Assembly: GCA_964447015.1 (NCBI GenBank)
Contig: CAYUQU010000005.1
Location: 39,404-103,403, forward strand
Length of the DNA: 64,000 nt
Reading direction: 5' to 3'
DNA from: Wandonia sp964447015
GTDB taxonomy: Bacteria; Bacteroidota; Bacteroidia; Flavobacteriales_D; Crocinitomicaceae
Positions 54,310 to 64,000 of this stretch are shown here, in pieces; within the stretch, counting starts at the first letter, position 1, and the number at the start of each line of letters is the position of its first letter. The notes beneath the pieces were generated by a model. It saw only the letters and a program-made list of their open reading frames with translations, did not search any database and had not been told where the DNA came from. Both the position numbers and the translations under genes were made by a program.

Positions 54310-57300
54310 ATGAAAATTTTTTGCCTCACCTTTCTTTCTATTTTATTAAGTTTTAGTGTTAACAGTCAGTTGAATGTGAATTTTTCGGCTACCCCTTTGA
54401 CCCTTTGTGTTGGTGAGCAAGTTTCCTTTACTGATTTAACAACTGGGCCTGTAGTTTCTTGGGTGTGGAATTTTGGAGATGGCAACACTTCTAACATACA
54501 AAATCCTACACATACATATTCTGCACCTGGCACGTATAATATAACACTAACTGCTTCTGATGGAAATACTGCTGTAGCTGAAGTTAAAGCAAATTATATT
54601 ACAGTAAACCCATTGCCAACAGTTAGTTTTTCAACTCCAACTACCAACTGTGCAGTGCCTTACTCCCCATCCTTTAATTCTGTATTACCAAATAGCGGAA
54701 GTTTTACTTATAGTTGGGACTTTGGAAATGGGCAAACATCCTCAAATCAAGTCCCAACTAATGCAAACTATACAACAACAGGTACTTTCGATGTAGTTTT
54801 AACAGTAACAAATACTCAAACTGGTTGTATTAATTCTTTTAGTCAACAGATTAGTGTGTTTGAATACAACACTGATTTCACTGTTAGTGCAAATACTGTG
54901 TGTGTTGGTGAAAGTGTAAGTTTTCAAGATCAGTCAACAGGAGGAGCAAATAGTTGGTTGTGGAACTTTGGAAATGGTGCTTCAAGTAACTCTCAGAATC
55001 CAATTATATCATATCCAACTTCTGGCACTTATGAGGTTACACTCACTTCTCAAAACACAGTAAATGGTTGTATGGACAACTTTTCTCAAACCATAGAAGT
55101 CCTTCCCCTACCTGAACCGAGTTTTACTGGAACTCCAACAATAGGTTGTGACCCTTTAGTTGTGGATTATACAAATACATCTTCTGGTACTGGAACTTTT
55201 GAATGGAATTTTGGAAACGGGAATACATTTACAGGTCAAAACCCTCCTGATCAAACCTATCTCAACATAGGTAGTTACAACGTTTCCTTAACTTTCACAG
55301 ATGAGAATGGTTGTATAAACACTGTTACGCAGAACAATTACATACAAGTTGACCCATTAATACCCAATTTTGAAGCTGATGTGGTAGAAGGGTGTGAAGA
55401 TTTAGAAGTACAGTTTACTGATTTATCTTCTTCGCCAAACGCTACTGACAACCCAATAACGGGTTGGGAGTGGGATTTTGGAAACGGCAACACTTTTTCA
55501 GGAGAAAACCCTCCAGTGCAAACTTATTCTGAGGGTGTCTATTCTGTTACACTTACAATAACTACTGATGGTGGATGTACTGAAATAATTACACTTGATG
55601 ATTATATCAAGGTGGGTATTCCTCCTAATGTAGGATTTACATATACTCCTCTTGAGGATTGTGCAAAATCTGAGTTTGAATTTACCAGTACAACTGTAAT
55701 TCCTCCTGGTTACGACCCAGAAGATGTGACATGGGAGTGGGATTTTGGCGATGAAAGTGGAACAAGTACTTTAGAAAATCCAACTTATGACTATCCTGTA
55801 GACACAGGTTATTTCGATGTACAACTCATCGTTTCATTTCGTGGATGTCGTGATACATTAACGATAGAAAATGCGGTTTATATCAAGGCTCCTATTGCAT
55901 TATTTGACCCTGAGCAGACTGTATTTTGTAATCCAACATTACCTCTTTCAGTAGATTTCACTGACAACGCAATTCTTGGTGAAGAAACAGATGATGTCGA
56001 AATGATTTGGAAATGGGGAGATGCTACAACGGACGTATTGGTTTCACCCGATTTATTTACGAATTCCGAACAGGGCTCCATGTCACATACGTATACCAAT
56101 TATGGGACATACGTAATTGAACAAGTCGTTCACAATTACACCACAGGGTGCTCTGATAGTGTAACACGAACAATTCATATGTCATTTATTGAGGCTGGAT
56201 TTACTTTATCAGCAGATAGTGTGTGTAGAAACTTCCCAGTGAATCTAGCAAATACCTCTTCATCAACTCATCCCATTACAAATTTTTCTTATGATATGAA
56301 TAATGGAACCGTATTATCGGGGGCAGGTCACTCATACGTATACAATACATCAGGTTCATTTGATATCACGCTTAATATTACAAACAATGTGGGTTGCACG
56401 GCTTCACAAACGTTTACGGATTTTGTTGCTTTACAAGAACCCCAGGCACAAATTTCTCCATCTGCTTCAGCTGGATGCGTTCCATTAAATGTGGTTTTCA
56501 CAAACAATTCAAGTACTCAAGGAAATGGAGCTCCTTTAGCTAGTTTTGAATGGACATTTGAGGACAATTCAACACAAACAACAAATGACGTTTCGGAAAC
56601 TACTAGCTACAATTTTACATCAACAGGTAGTTATGTAACTACGCTTGTTGTTACCGACGAATTTGGTTGTGTCTCTAATCCACACAGTATTACAACTAAT
56701 TTAACTGCTCCAACTGCTCAATTTACGTTGGAACCAATAGTATGCAATTTGGAGACGTTTAATACGAATAACAATTCACTGAATTTTTCTTCTTCAGAAT
56801 GGTTTGTAGATGGTGAAATTGTATCCAATGATATTAACTACACTAGTTTTTTCGAAGAAGAAAACCCTACAAATGCTAGCTCTATTACTCATACAGTAAC
56901 TTTAGTTGTTACTGATCAAAATGGCTGTACAGATACTGTCGAGACTGATATTGTTGTGTCACTTCCACAAGTAGATGCTAGTTATAATTTTGTAGGCTCA
57001 AATGTAAATGACGAAGGTGAGTTTGTATGTCCCCCTGTTTTTGCAGATTTAACCGATAACTCAACTTCGTTTGGCGATGTTGTTCAGTGGAATTGGACTT
57101 TTGGTGATAACAATGGTTCTACTCTGCAAAATCCAAGCAATACATATGTGTTTGCAGGAACCTATACTGCTACATTGTCTGTAACAGATGAGTATGGATG
57201 TAGCGACTCAACTGCATTTATTGATTACTTGGTGATTGGTGGGCCTACGGGAAATGTAGAATGGTTAAGTGTCGGAGGGTTATGTAACCCCGATTACGAA

Positions 57301-58032
57301 TTCATTCCTTCAGAATTAGTAAATGTGACAAATATCGTATGGGATTTAGGGAATGGAGAAACAGTAAACAATACAAGTAGTTTTGTTCATACGTATAACA
57401 ACCCAGGCACGTATTTTCCAACAGCTCTAATTCAGGATGATAATAACTGTGCTGTATTATACGAAATGGATCCTATTACGACTATAATAACTGAAATCAC
57501 CGCTGATTTCTCTGTTAATCCAAACATTATCCCAGTATATGACCCTATGTCTATAAGCGACAACTCTTCTGGAGGTACTGGTGGAATCATTAATTGGGAC
57601 TGGACTTTTGGTAATGACAATTTCTCCCTTAACTCAGGAGGTAATTTCACTTATGAATGGCAATATCCAGGACAACATACAATTACTTTAATAGTGACAG
57701 ATTCATTGGGATGTACAGATGAAATATCTCTAACTGTGTTTGTAACAGCCGAATTATACATTCCAAATGTACTTACCGCAAATGGTGATGGGGTAAACGA
57801 TATTTTTAAGTTAAAAGAGCCTGTGTTTGTAAGTTACGACATCATTATATTTAATCGTTGGGGAAATATTGTGAGCGAATTATATGATCAAAACGGAGTT
57901 TATCTGTGGGACGGTAAAACAAAATCTGGAGAATTTAGTAGTGAAGGGGTGTACTTCTTTAAATTAGTTGGTACGCAATATGATGGGATTGAGATTAATG
58001 AACACGGTTTTGTGACTTTGGTGTTGGAGTAA
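54310..58032 (+). CDS. Large PKD-repeat surface protein with T9SS type-B sorting domain
   Basis: 1240 residues. Signal peptide to about residue 20 (LLSFSVNSQ), then at least ten PKD-type domains, each with a W-x-W-x-F-G-D/N-G core (WVWNFGDGNTS, WEWDFGNGNTF and similar). The last 90 residues are a T9SS type-B (gliding-motility-associated) sorting domain: YIPNVLTANGDGVND, IIIFNRWGNIV and VYLWDGKTKSGEF. It is exported through T9SS and probably an adhesin or a surface stalk. The repeats are diverged enough that no recent duplication is obvious. Confidence 0.9.
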   Translation: MKIFCLTFLSILLSFSVNSQLNVNFSATPLTLCVGEQVSFTDLTTGPVVSWVWNFGDGNTSNIQNPTHTYSAPGTYNITLTASDGNTAVAEVKANYITVNPLPTVSFSTPTTNCAVPYSPSFNSVLPNSGSFTYSWDFGNGQTSSNQVPTNANYTTTGTFDVVLTVTNTQTGCINSFSQQISVFEYNTDFTVSANTVCVGESVSFQDQSTGGANSWLWNFGNGASSNSQNPIISYPTSGTYEVTLTSQNTVNGCMDNFSQTIEVLPLPEPSFTGTPTIGCDPLVVDYTNTSSGTGTFEWNFGNGNTFTGQNPPDQTYLNIGSYNVSLTFTDENGCINTVTQNNYIQVDPLIPNFEADVVEGCEDLEVQFTDLSSSPNATDNPITGWEWDFGNGNTFSGENPPVQTYSEGVYSVTLTITTDGGCTEIITLDDYIKVGIPPNVGFTYTPLEDCAKSEFEFTSTTVIPPGYDPEDVTWEWDFGDESGTSTLENPTYDYPVDTGYFDVQLIVSFRGCRDTLTIENAVYIKAPIALFDPEQTVFCNPTLPLSVDFTDNAILGEETDDVEMIWKWGDATTDVLVSPDLFTNSEQGSMSHTYTNYGTYVIEQVVHNYTTGCSDSVTRTIHMSFIEAGFTLSADSVCRNFPVNLANTSSSTHPITNFSYDMNNGTVLSGAGHSYVYNTSGSFDITLNITNNVGCTASQTFTDFVALQEPQAQISPSASAGCVPLNVVFTNNSSTQGNGAPLASFEWTFEDNSTQTTNDVSETTSYNFTSTGSYVTTLVVTDEFGCVSNPHSITTNLTAPTAQFTLEPIVCNLETFNTNNNSLNFSSSEWFVDGEIVSNDINYTSFFEEENPTNASSITHTVTLVVTDQNGCTDTVETDIVVSLPQVDASYNFVGSNVNDEGEFVCPPVFADLTDNSTSFGDVVQWNWTFGDNNGSTLQNPSNTYVFAGTYTATLSVTDEYGCSDSTAFIDYLVIGGPTGNVEWLSVGGLCNPDYEFIPSELVNVTNIVWDLGNGETVNNTSSFVHTYNNPGTYFPTALIQDDNNCAVLYEMDPITTIITEITADFSVNPNIIPVYDPMSISDNSSGGTGGIINWDWTFGNDNFSLNSGGNFTYEWQYPGQHTITLIVTDSLGCTDEISLTVFVTAELYIPNVLTANGDGVNDIFKLKEPVFVSYDIIIFNRWGNIVSELYDQNGVYLWDGKTKSGEFSSEGVYFFKLVGTQYDGIEINEHGFVTLVLE

Positions 58033-58055
58033 TTACCATTAAAGTGAGCTCATTA

Positions 58056-58436
58056 TTATTTTTTGGGCTTCTCTTTTTTCTCAAATGAACTACTAAGTTT
58101 ATGCGTTTTAATGTCATACTTTCCTTTCAAATCATCCATCACTGATTTTTTCCACAAAGGAAGTCCTACGAAATAAGATGCTCTACCAATTAGGTGAGCG
58201 CCAATCGGAGCCGTAAGCAAGAGAAAGATAATAATCGCAAGTGCTCGCGTAGTGGTTGACACCTCACTAAAATAAAGTGCAGTTCCACACAATAACAAAC
58301 CTACTCCAAGTGTAGCCGCTTTTGTTGTAACGGAAATCCGAAGATATAAATCGGGCATTCTCAGTAGACCCACTGCAGCAAGCAAAATAAATAATGTACC
58401 CAATGAAACGACCGTAATTATCAATATATCATTCAT
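58056..58436 (-). CDS. mrpG: Mrp antiporter subunit G
   Basis: 126 residues with three transmembrane helices (about 5-22, 35-56 and 65-85) and a charged C-terminal tail rich in Lys. The LRMPDLYLRISVTTKAATLG motif is diagnostic for MrpG/MnhG. It is the smallest structural subunit of the Mrp complex. It overlaps the mrpF stop by 8 nt. Last gene of the operon. Confidence 0.92.
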   Translation of the reverse strand: MNDILIITVVSLGTLFILLAAVGLLRMPDLYLRISVTTKAATLGVGLLLCGTALYFSEVSTTTRALAIIIFLLLTAPIGAHLIGRASYFVGLPLWKKSVMDDLKGKYDIKTHKLSSSFEKKEKPKK

Positions 58437-58704
58437 TTTTTTTTCGTTTTTCGAGATAATAAGAAAAAGCTACCGTACCCAAAAAGGCTATTAACGCCAA
58501 AATCATTGCGATGTCTAAAAAAGTTTCTCTATTGCTAACAATACTGTAGGCGGCAATGACAGCTATACCAATTGTAATCAGTAAATCCAGTGCAACAACT
58601 CTATCCGACAAAGTTGGCCCCACCAAAAACCGAATAAAAACCAATAAGCCTGATAAGCTGAGCAATGGAATAATAATATATGTCAAATAGTCGTATATAC
58701 TCAT
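58429..58704 (-). CDS. mrpF: Mrp antiporter subunit F
   Basis: 91 residues, three transmembrane helices. The FLVGPTLSDRVVALDLL motif is conserved in MrpF/MnhF. Small hydrophobic subunit of the sodium/proton antiporter. Overlaps mrpE by 4 nt and mrpG by 8 nt, so the three are translationally coupled. Confidence 0.92.
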   Translation of the reverse strand: MSIYDYLTYIIIPLLSLSGLLVFIRFLVGPTLSDRVVALDLLITIGIAVIAAYSIVSNRETFLDIAMILALIAFLGTVAFSYYLEKRKKNE

Positions 58705-59177
58705 CTCAATATCGATAATATTCGTCTTTCAAACCCGTTCTTAATTCCTTTGATAAATTTGTCTTTATCGTCAATATACATGGCATGTACATACAATACT
58801 TTCTTGTCATCAGATACGTCTAAACTCAGGGTTCCAGGAGTTAATGAAATCATATTGGCAAGCAACGTGATTTCTAAACTTGACTTCGCGTCCAAAGGAA
58901 CTTCAACTATCCCTGGTGTCATATAAAATTTTGGTGTTATTACATCTGCTGCAACCTGAATGTTTGCCTTAAAAAGTTCGTAAAGAAAAAAGAAAAAGAA
59001 CCCTATCATGCGAGGTGCCACATAAAAATATTTATTTCGCTTAGTTCCCCTACTGATAATCCACAACACAAGAAAGCTCAAAATAAATCCAAAAATAAAA
59101 TTGACGAATTCTAAGCTCCCAATTAGAAAAACCCAAACAATCGTCAATATTAGATTTAATAAAAATTGATTTCTCAT
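58701..59177 (-). CDS. mrpE: Mrp antiporter subunit E
   Basis: 158 residues. Two hydrophobic helices near the N-terminus (LILTIVWVFLIGSLEFVNFIFGF) are followed by FFFFLYELFKANIQVAADVITPKF, TPGIVEVPL and the LANMISLTPGTLSLDVSDD segment typical of MrpE/MnhE. It lies 2 nt downstream of mrpD. Confidence 0.92.
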   Translation of the reverse strand: MRNQFLLNLILTIVWVFLIGSLEFVNFIFGFILSFLVLWIISRGTKRNKYFYVAPRMIGFFFFFLYELFKANIQVAADVITPKFYMTPGIVEVPLDAKSSLEITLLANMISLTPGTLSLDVSDDKKVLYVHAMYIDDKDKFIKGIKNGFERRILSILR

Positions 59178-59179
59178 GG

Positions 59180-60703
59180 CTAATTAATCAAATGGTTAAA
59201 AACGGCATTATAATAATCTTCCGTATGTGTTAATTCAAATGCAATTCGCTGCACTAAAATACTTATGTGCTCAGCCCCCAATCCAATATACAATGTAACT
59301 GCACTCAACATGGCTATGGGTAAAATCATTGCCACTCTTTCTTTCCTGCTGAATGTATCAAATTCTTGATAGTGAATATCTTCTTTTAATGGCTTATTAA
59401 AAACTGCTTTCGACACTACCTGGTTCCAAAGTCTTGCGACAATTACTAGTGTTATAAAGCTAGCGAAAATCATGAAACCAAGCAAGATAAAATTGGATGT
59501 GGTAAAGCTAGCTTGGAATAGAGAAAGTTTTGGCCAAAACCCTGAAAGAGGAGGAATTCCAGCCAAAGAAAACAAAGGTATCGCTATCAATATCGCTATT
59601 TTTGGATAGTGATTAAGCAGTCCTCCCATCTTATCTAATTTTGTTGTTCCGCTGATTCTAGCCAGCAATCCGCTCACTAAGAATAGGTTCGCTTTTACAA
59701 TTATATCGTGAAATATGTAAAATACTGCTCCAGCAATTGCAATCTCAATATTCATACTCAACCCTGCAATCATAAATCCTATGTGGCAAATAATTAAATA
59801 TGAAAATACTTTTACAATATCCTTTTGGACAAGCGCACCAAGCCCTCCGCTCAAAAGAGTCAATGCGGCAGTCCACATTATCAACGTAGAGTTAAATGTA
59901 TCAGGAGTGAAAATTAACGTGAACACGCGAATCATAGCATAGACTCCGACCTTCGTCAATAGTCCTCCAAAAATTGCCGACACTGCAGAGGGCGGAGCGT
60001 GGTAGGATGCGGGTAACCAAAAATAAAGTGGAAATACCCCCGCTTTAATTCCAAAACCTGTAAAGAAAATAATTGCAATAATTTGTATCAGTCCTTGATT
60101 TTCAATTTGTGGAACAATTTTGGACAGCTCTGCCATGTTTAAGGTACCTGTCACTCCATAAAGCAATGCTATAGCAGTTAAAAAAATAATCGAAGCAAGC
60201 ATATTTAAGGTAAAATACTTCACTGCACCTTCAATTTGTGCATGCTTTCCTCCCAATGTCAATAACACAAATGAACTGATAATAATGACTTCAAACCACA
60301 CGTATAAATTAAAGATATCTCCCGTAAGAAACGCTCCTGAAAGTCCCATTATCAATAAGTGGTAGATGGGGAAAAACCCAAATCTCACTCTCGAAGAAAT
60401 TATTGTTTGTTTAGAATAAATTGAAACTGTAAAGCCTACAATATGAGTTAAAAGCACTAAAGTAGCTGAAAATAAGTCGGCCACCATGGTAATTCCAAAC
60501 GGTGCCACCCAATTTCCTGCCTGCATAGCCATAGTACCATCATTCCAAACGGAATTGAATAGTATTATAGAGATAACTAATCCAATTGCGCTTCCTCCAA
60601 CACTAATTTTTCTCTGAAGATCGGTTCGTTGCCAAAAGAACATGAGCACAATAGCTACAATTATTTGGAACAAAACCGGGTATATGATAATATTGGCCAT
60701 CAT
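59180..60703 (-). CDS. mrpD: Mrp antiporter subunit D
   Basis: 507 residues with about 14 transmembrane helices and the proton-pumping NuoL/M/N fold. The key Glu in FNLYVWFEVIIISSFV (E138) and the Lys/His-bearing helices (GIKAGVFPLYFWLPASYHAPP) are present, so it should be the ion-translocating subunit together with MrpA. Overlaps the mrpC stop by 4 nt. Two consecutive ATG codons are possible starts. Confidence 0.94.
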   Translation of the reverse strand: MMANIIIYPVLFQIIVAIVLMFFWQRTDLQRKISVGGSAIGLVISIILFNSVWNDGTMAMQAGNWVAPFGITMVADLFSATLVLLTHIVGFTVSIYSKQTIISSRVRFGFFPIYHLLIMGLSGAFLTGDIFNLYVWFEVIIISSFVLLTLGGKHAQIEGAVKYFTLNMLASIIFLTAIALLYGVTGTLNMAELSKIVPQIENQGLIQIIAIIFFTGFGIKAGVFPLYFWLPASYHAPPSAVSAIFGGLLTKVGVYAMIRVFTLIFTPDTFNSTLIMWTAALTLLSGGLGALVQKDIVKVFSYLIICHIGFMIAGLSMNIEIAIAGAVFYIFHDIIVKANLFLVSGLLARISGTTKLDKMGGLLNHYPKIAILIAIPLFSLAGIPPLSGFWPKLSLFQASFTTSNFILLGFMIFASFITLVIVARLWNQVVSKAVFNKPLKEDIHYQEFDTFSRKERVAMILPIAMLSAVTLYIGLGAEHISILVQRIAFELTHTEDYYNAVFNHLIN

Positions 60704-61053
60704 TCTATTCTATCTGTTGTATTCATTTCATCCAAATCATCTGTTTTCACTACTTGGTAGGCTCGTTTTATGAGAATAATTGCGAAGGACTGTAACCCAA
60801 AACTTATCACAATTGCCGTTAAAATTAATGCTTGAGGTACTGGATCAGAAAACAACCCCATCAGTACATTATGGTCTTCATCAATTATTGGTGGATTCCC
60901 TTCAACTAAACCGCCCATCAAGAAAATTAGAAGATTGATTCCATTTCCCAACAAAACCAGTCCAATAATTAGTTTAACTAAGCTTCTCCGCAAAATCAAG
61001 TAAATCCCTGCTGCGTATAAAACTCCTGTCATTATTGCTAGTACTAACTCCAT
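60700..61053 (-). CDS. mrpC: Mrp antiporter subunit C
   Basis: 117 residues, NuoK-like, three helices: LAIMTGVLYAAGIYLIL, LIIGLVLLGNGINLLIFLMGG and DPVPQALILTAIVISFGL. The last carries the conserved DPxPQALxLTAIVI motif of MrpC/MnhC. Lies between mrpB (3 nt) and mrpD (overlap). Confidence 0.94.
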   Translation of the reverse strand: MELVLAIMTGVLYAAGIYLILRRSLVKLIIGLVLLGNGINLLIFLMGGLVEGNPPIIDEDHNVLMGLFSDPVPQALILTAIVISFGLQSFAIILIKRAYQVVKTDDLDEMNTTDRIE

Positions 61054-61056
61054 ATT

Positions 61057-61470
61057 CTAAGCCGATTCAGAAATTGAAAAAATGATTGTCAAACATACGC
61101 CTACTACAACTATATATACTCCTATATCGAAAAACAATGCGCTACCTATCATTCCAATTACTGGAATAGGATCTTCAAACCAAATTCCAGTTAAAAAAGG
61201 TAGACCTTGAAGAATCATAGGAGCCATTCCACTAATTAAGCTAACTAGCAAACCGACAGGAATAAAAAATCCAGGATGTACGCGCAAAAGAAAACGCGTA
61301 TTTTTAAGCCCGTTAGCAAAAGCATGAAGAACAAATGCTATCGAAGCAATTAGACCGCCAATAAAACCTCCTCCAGGCAAATAATGACCTCTCAAAAGGA
61401 CAAATACCGAAAAAAGCAACAACATTGGAAGCAAATAATTGGACGCCGTTCTTAATATTATACTTTTCAT
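61057..61470 (-). CDS. mrpB: Mrp antiporter subunit B
   Basis: 137 residues with four helices and the conserved MnhB motif GHYLPGGGFIGGLIASIAFVLHAF. It follows mrpA by 3 nt. Structural partner of the C-terminal part of MrpA. Confidence 0.93.
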   Translation of the reverse strand: MKSIILRTASNYLLPMLLLFSVFVLLRGHYLPGGGFIGGLIASIAFVLHAFANGLKNTRFLLRVHPGFFIPVGLLVSLISGMAPMILQGLPFLTGIWFEDPIPVIGMIGSALFFDIGVYIVVVGVCLTIIFSISESA

Positions 61471-61473
61471 ATC

Positions 61474-63762
61474 TTACTTTTCGTCACTTTTTAAACGCAA
61501 TTTCAAAAGTCCAAAAACTCCAATTGCTGCAATTGATAATACAATTATTTCAATCAACGTATCGAGCCCTCTGAAATCTACCAATATTACATTCACCACA
61601 TTCTTTCCTTTTGCTAGAAGATAAGAGTTTTCACCATAAAACTGACTTGCAGAACGTACTGAATTCTCTCCCATAACCTCTAAAGCAATTAAGGTAATAA
61701 ACCCGCCAAGAACTAAGGCAACAAAACCATCTCTTAGTCTAACTTTCGTGTCAGAAAACCTCAAATATGGAGGCAATCGATAGAGAACCAATACAAACAA
61801 AATAACCGTCAATGTATCTATTGTAAATTGAGTCATTGCCAAATCGGGTGCACTGAAAAACACAAAAATAAAACACATCGAATAGCCGACGACACCCAAA
61901 CCAACAATGGCCGTAAGACGTGAGCCGCTAAATACTGTAAATAAAATCGCCAAAAACATGATGGTAACTATAGTGATTTCATTCCAGGATAAGGCTGACA
62001 AATTAAAATTACTCAAATACGAAATTTTTCCCTCAAAAATATGGAATCCAAGAGCTACAATCAGCGCTAGGATGATAATCATTACATAATTTCGCAAATG
62101 ACCATTTTGAGCTGTTTTTGTCCAGATATAAGAGAGTTTCTCAAATGTTTCCGCAACTTTTGTAAAAATATTGATCGGTGAAAGTAGGTCAAAACGACTG
62201 ATCCATGTTTCTTTGCTAAGTGATGCCTTCCATATAAAATAAATTGCAAGTCCTCCAACAATTGTAATCGCGCTGAGAAGCAACACCACATTGAATCCAT
62301 GCCACAATTTTAAATGAGGCATTCCTATTTCACCTACGCTTAAAAGTGAAGAATGGATTAATGAATCACCTAAAAGTGAGGGAAACAACCCAAAAAGCAA
62401 ACTCAAGCCTGAAAGGATTAATACTGGAACCCACAACACTCGGGATGGCGCTTGTAGATCACTAAACTCACCCGATATTTTTCCAGAAAAGGGTTTTACT
62501 CCCGCAGCAAATCCTGCGTAGACAAGTAAAATATTTGTCAATACTGCAGCTATGGTAAGCCAAACAGACAAGCTTGTTGCTTCATAAATAAGGTCTTTGC
62601 CTACAAACCCAATTGTCGGTGGAATCCCTGCACTTGACAGCGCTGCTACAAACCCTGCAATTGCCGTTGGCCACATTATTTTTCTCAAACCTGATAACTT
62701 GGTTAAATCCCGTGTTTTAGTTTGACTTTCAATGATCCCTGTAATTAAAAAAAGTGCTGCTTTATACAATGCATGAACGACAATAAATACCAATACAGCA
62801 GTCAAAGCCTCAGTACTTCCTATTCCAATTAAAAACACGGCAACTCCAAGTGCACTTATGGTTGAGTATGCTAAGACTCCTTTCAAGTCCGTTCTAAACA
62901 GCGCATGAAAAGCAGCATACAACATCGTTATTCCACCAAAAGAAACCAAAAGCGGTGTCCACAATGTGTTGAGCTCAAAATGTGGTGTAAAACGAAGTAA
63001 GAGATAAATCCCTGCCTTTACCATTGTCGCTGAATGCAGATAAGTTGACACTGGTGTGGGTGCTTTCATTGCACCAGGTAACCAAAAATGAAATGGGAAT
63101 TGAGCGGATTTTGTGAATGCAGCAACACACAAGAGCCCAATTAAGACTGCCCCGCTAAATTCTCCCGAAAAGATTTCTTGATGTGCTATCATTTCATGGA
63201 TAGAAGAGGTTCCAGTAAGCAATGAGGCGTAAACGCCAAAAGCCAAGAGAGCTAAGCCACCTAAACCGGTTACAGCAAGAGCCGTGAAAGCCGATTTTCT
63301 AGATTCAGCCTGACTGTTATTAAATCCAATCAGAAAAAATGAACTGATACTGGTTAATTCCCAAAAAATAAAAAGTGTAATGATATTATCCGACAGTACT
63401 AAGCCTATCATCGACCCCATGAACATACTCAAGTAGGCATAAAATCGCACTAATTTCGGATGATTCTTGAGGTATGTTGAGGTATAAAAGAACACCATCG
63501 ACCCAATTCCAGTTATAAGCAGTAAAAACAAAAGTGCCAGTCCATCCATTCTAAAACTCAAATTCACTCCCAGAGATGGCACCCATTCATATAAAAACAA
63601 TAGGCTTTTCCCATTTACAACTTCATTGAAAAAAGTAGAAAAATAAACGAACAAAGACAAAGGCACAAGTGATGTTAGCCATGAGGTTTTGTTGGTTAAC
63701 AAATTACCTCCAAGCCATAACACAAGTGAAAAAATAAATCCGGCAAGTACGCCTAAAATCAT
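61474..63762 (-). CDS. mrpA: Mrp antiporter subunit A
   Basis: 762 residues with about 20 helices. The N-terminal two thirds has the NuoL-like proton-pumping fold with E135 in FIFWELTSISSF and the SAQFPFHFWLPGAMKAPTPVSTYLHSATMVKAGIYLL stretch; the C-terminal third is the MrpA-specific domain (SAPDLAMTQFTIDTLTVILFVLVLYRLP). It heads the operon mrpABCDEFG on the minus strand. The Mrp complex exchanges cytoplasmic sodium or potassium for protons, supporting salt and alkali tolerance. The gene is slightly shorter than the classical 800 residues. No separate promoter motif was identified upstream. Confidence 0.95.
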   Translation of the reverse strand: MILGVLAGFIFSLVLWLGGNLLTNKTSWLTSLVPLSLFVYFSTFFNEVVNGKSLLFLYEWVPSLGVNLSFRMDGLALLFLLLITGIGSMVFFYTSTYLKNHPKLVRFYAYLSMFMGSMIGLVLSDNIITLFIFWELTSISSFFLIGFNNSQAESRKSAFTALAVTGLGGLALLAFGVYASLLTGTSSIHEMIAHQEIFSGEFSGAVLIGLLCVAAFTKSAQFPFHFWLPGAMKAPTPVSTYLHSATMVKAGIYLLLRFTPHFELNTLWTPLLVSFGGITMLYAAFHALFRTDLKGVLAYSTISALGVAVFLIGIGSTEALTAVLVFIVVHALYKAALFLITGIIESQTKTRDLTKLSGLRKIMWPTAIAGFVAALSSAGIPPTIGFVGKDLIYEATSLSVWLTIAAVLTNILLVYAGFAAGVKPFSGKISGEFSDLQAPSRVLWVPVLILSGLSLLFGLFPSLLGDSLIHSSLLSVGEIGMPHLKLWHGFNVVLLLSAITIVGGLAIYFIWKASLSKETWISRFDLLSPINIFTKVAETFEKLSYIWTKTAQNGHLRNYVMIIILALIVALGFHIFEGKISYLSNFNLSALSWNEITIVTIMFLAILFTVFSGSRLTAIVGLGVVGYSMCFIFVFFSAPDLAMTQFTIDTLTVILFVLVLYRLPPYLRFSDTKVRLRDGFVALVLGGFITLIALEVMGENSVRSASQFYGENSYLLAKGKNVVNVILVDFRGLDTLIEIIVLSIAAIGVFGLLKLRLKSDEK

Positions 63763-63880
63763 TGGTTCAATTTTTCGCTAATTTAAGTTTAATCGTTGGA
63801 AAATGAAAGTATAATAGCAGAAAGAAACAGTCGCTTTAAAACGAATTTCACGAAAAGTGAGAAAAAAAAAGCGGAACCAT

Positions 63881-63910
63881 TTGCAAGTTGAAACGAATGC
63901 ATTACATTTG
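63881..63910 (+). promoter_or_regulatory. Promoter of the tRNA-Leu gene (TTG-N19-TACATTTG)
   Basis: TTG at 63881-63883, 19 nt, then TACATTTG at 63903-63910: the full Bacteroidota primary-sigma consensus, 35 nt before the tRNA. Confidence 0.8.
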
Positions 63911-63945
63911 CATCCCTTAAATAATGAATTTTGTTTCATTATTGA

Positions 63946-64000
63946 GCCCGAGTGGCGGAACTGGTAGACGCGCTGGATTCAAAATCCTGTGCTTTCGGGC
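63946..64000 (+). tRNA. tRNA-Leu(CAA), 5' part, truncated by the window end
   Basis: The acceptor strand GCCCGAG, a type II D-arm with GGCGGAACTGGTAGACGC, the anticodon arm GGATTCAAAATCC with anticodon CAA, and the start of the variable arm are visible. A long variable arm and the match to bacterial tRNA-Leu support leucine. The T arm and 3' end lie beyond the window. Confidence 0.9.

Overview
The window is low-GC DNA from a Bacteroidota bacterium, most likely of the order Flavobacteriales. Four observations support this. At least nine sites match the Bacteroidota promoter (TTG, about 19-20 nt, TAnnTTTG or TAnnTTCG), including one in front of a tRNA. Three secreted proteins carry type IX secretion (T9SS) C-terminal sorting domains. 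There is a GldA-like ABC ATPase. The dihydroorotase, DUF4296 and polyprenol-phosphate mannosyltransferase genes are adjacent, an arrangement I know from flavobacteria. Genus and species cannot be fixed from the sequence alone.

Layout. 1-24.9 kb is mostly housekeeping: an MsbA-like ABC exporter, a T9SS cargo protein, a biotin carrier protein, an M1 aminopeptidase lipoprotein, pdxJ, a CBS protein with nadK, tyrS, two glycosyltransferases, an FtsE-like ATPase, a giant TPR protein with an outer-membrane barrel protein, hpf, dtd-rsgA, a gldA-like gene, and yicC-gmk-nadD. 24.9-45.5 kb is an accessory island. It opens with a REP-like composite inverted repeat and a long AT-rich non-coding stretch, followed by an insecticidal-type Tc toxin locus. 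That locus has a small beta-sandwich protein, a 3203-residue TcA, a small secreted protein, a 2323-residue fused TcB-TcC whose C-terminal tip is a phage-type (GH24) lysozyme domain, and a small lipoprotein directly downstream. Behind it lie debris of a second tcB-like gene, an IS1-family element, and a four-helix-bundle (S23) gene between AT-rich inverted repeats. 45.5-54.2 kb holds DUF4296, pyrC, a dolichol-phosphate-mannose-synthase homologue, a choice-of-anchor B T9SS protein, a YhaN/YhaO (SbcCD-like) pair and a small membrane protein. 54.3-58.0 kb is a PKD-repeat T9SS type-B protein. 58.1-63.8 kb is a complete seven-gene Mrp sodium/proton antiporter operon on the minus strand. The window ends inside a tRNA-Leu(CAA) gene.

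The most interesting system is the Tc locus. Tc complexes are known for delivering the TcC C-terminus into eukaryotic cells. Here the variable tip looks like a muramidase with its Glu/Asp/Thr residues visible, and the next gene encodes a predicted lipoprotein, which is the right compartment for an immunity protein against a peptidoglycan hydrolase. This suggests, but does not prove, a Tc machine with an antibacterial payload, or one whose tip helps its own release. The surrounding repeats and gene fragments point to repeated rearrangement, including AT-rich repeat copies lying in frame inside the tcB coding sequence.
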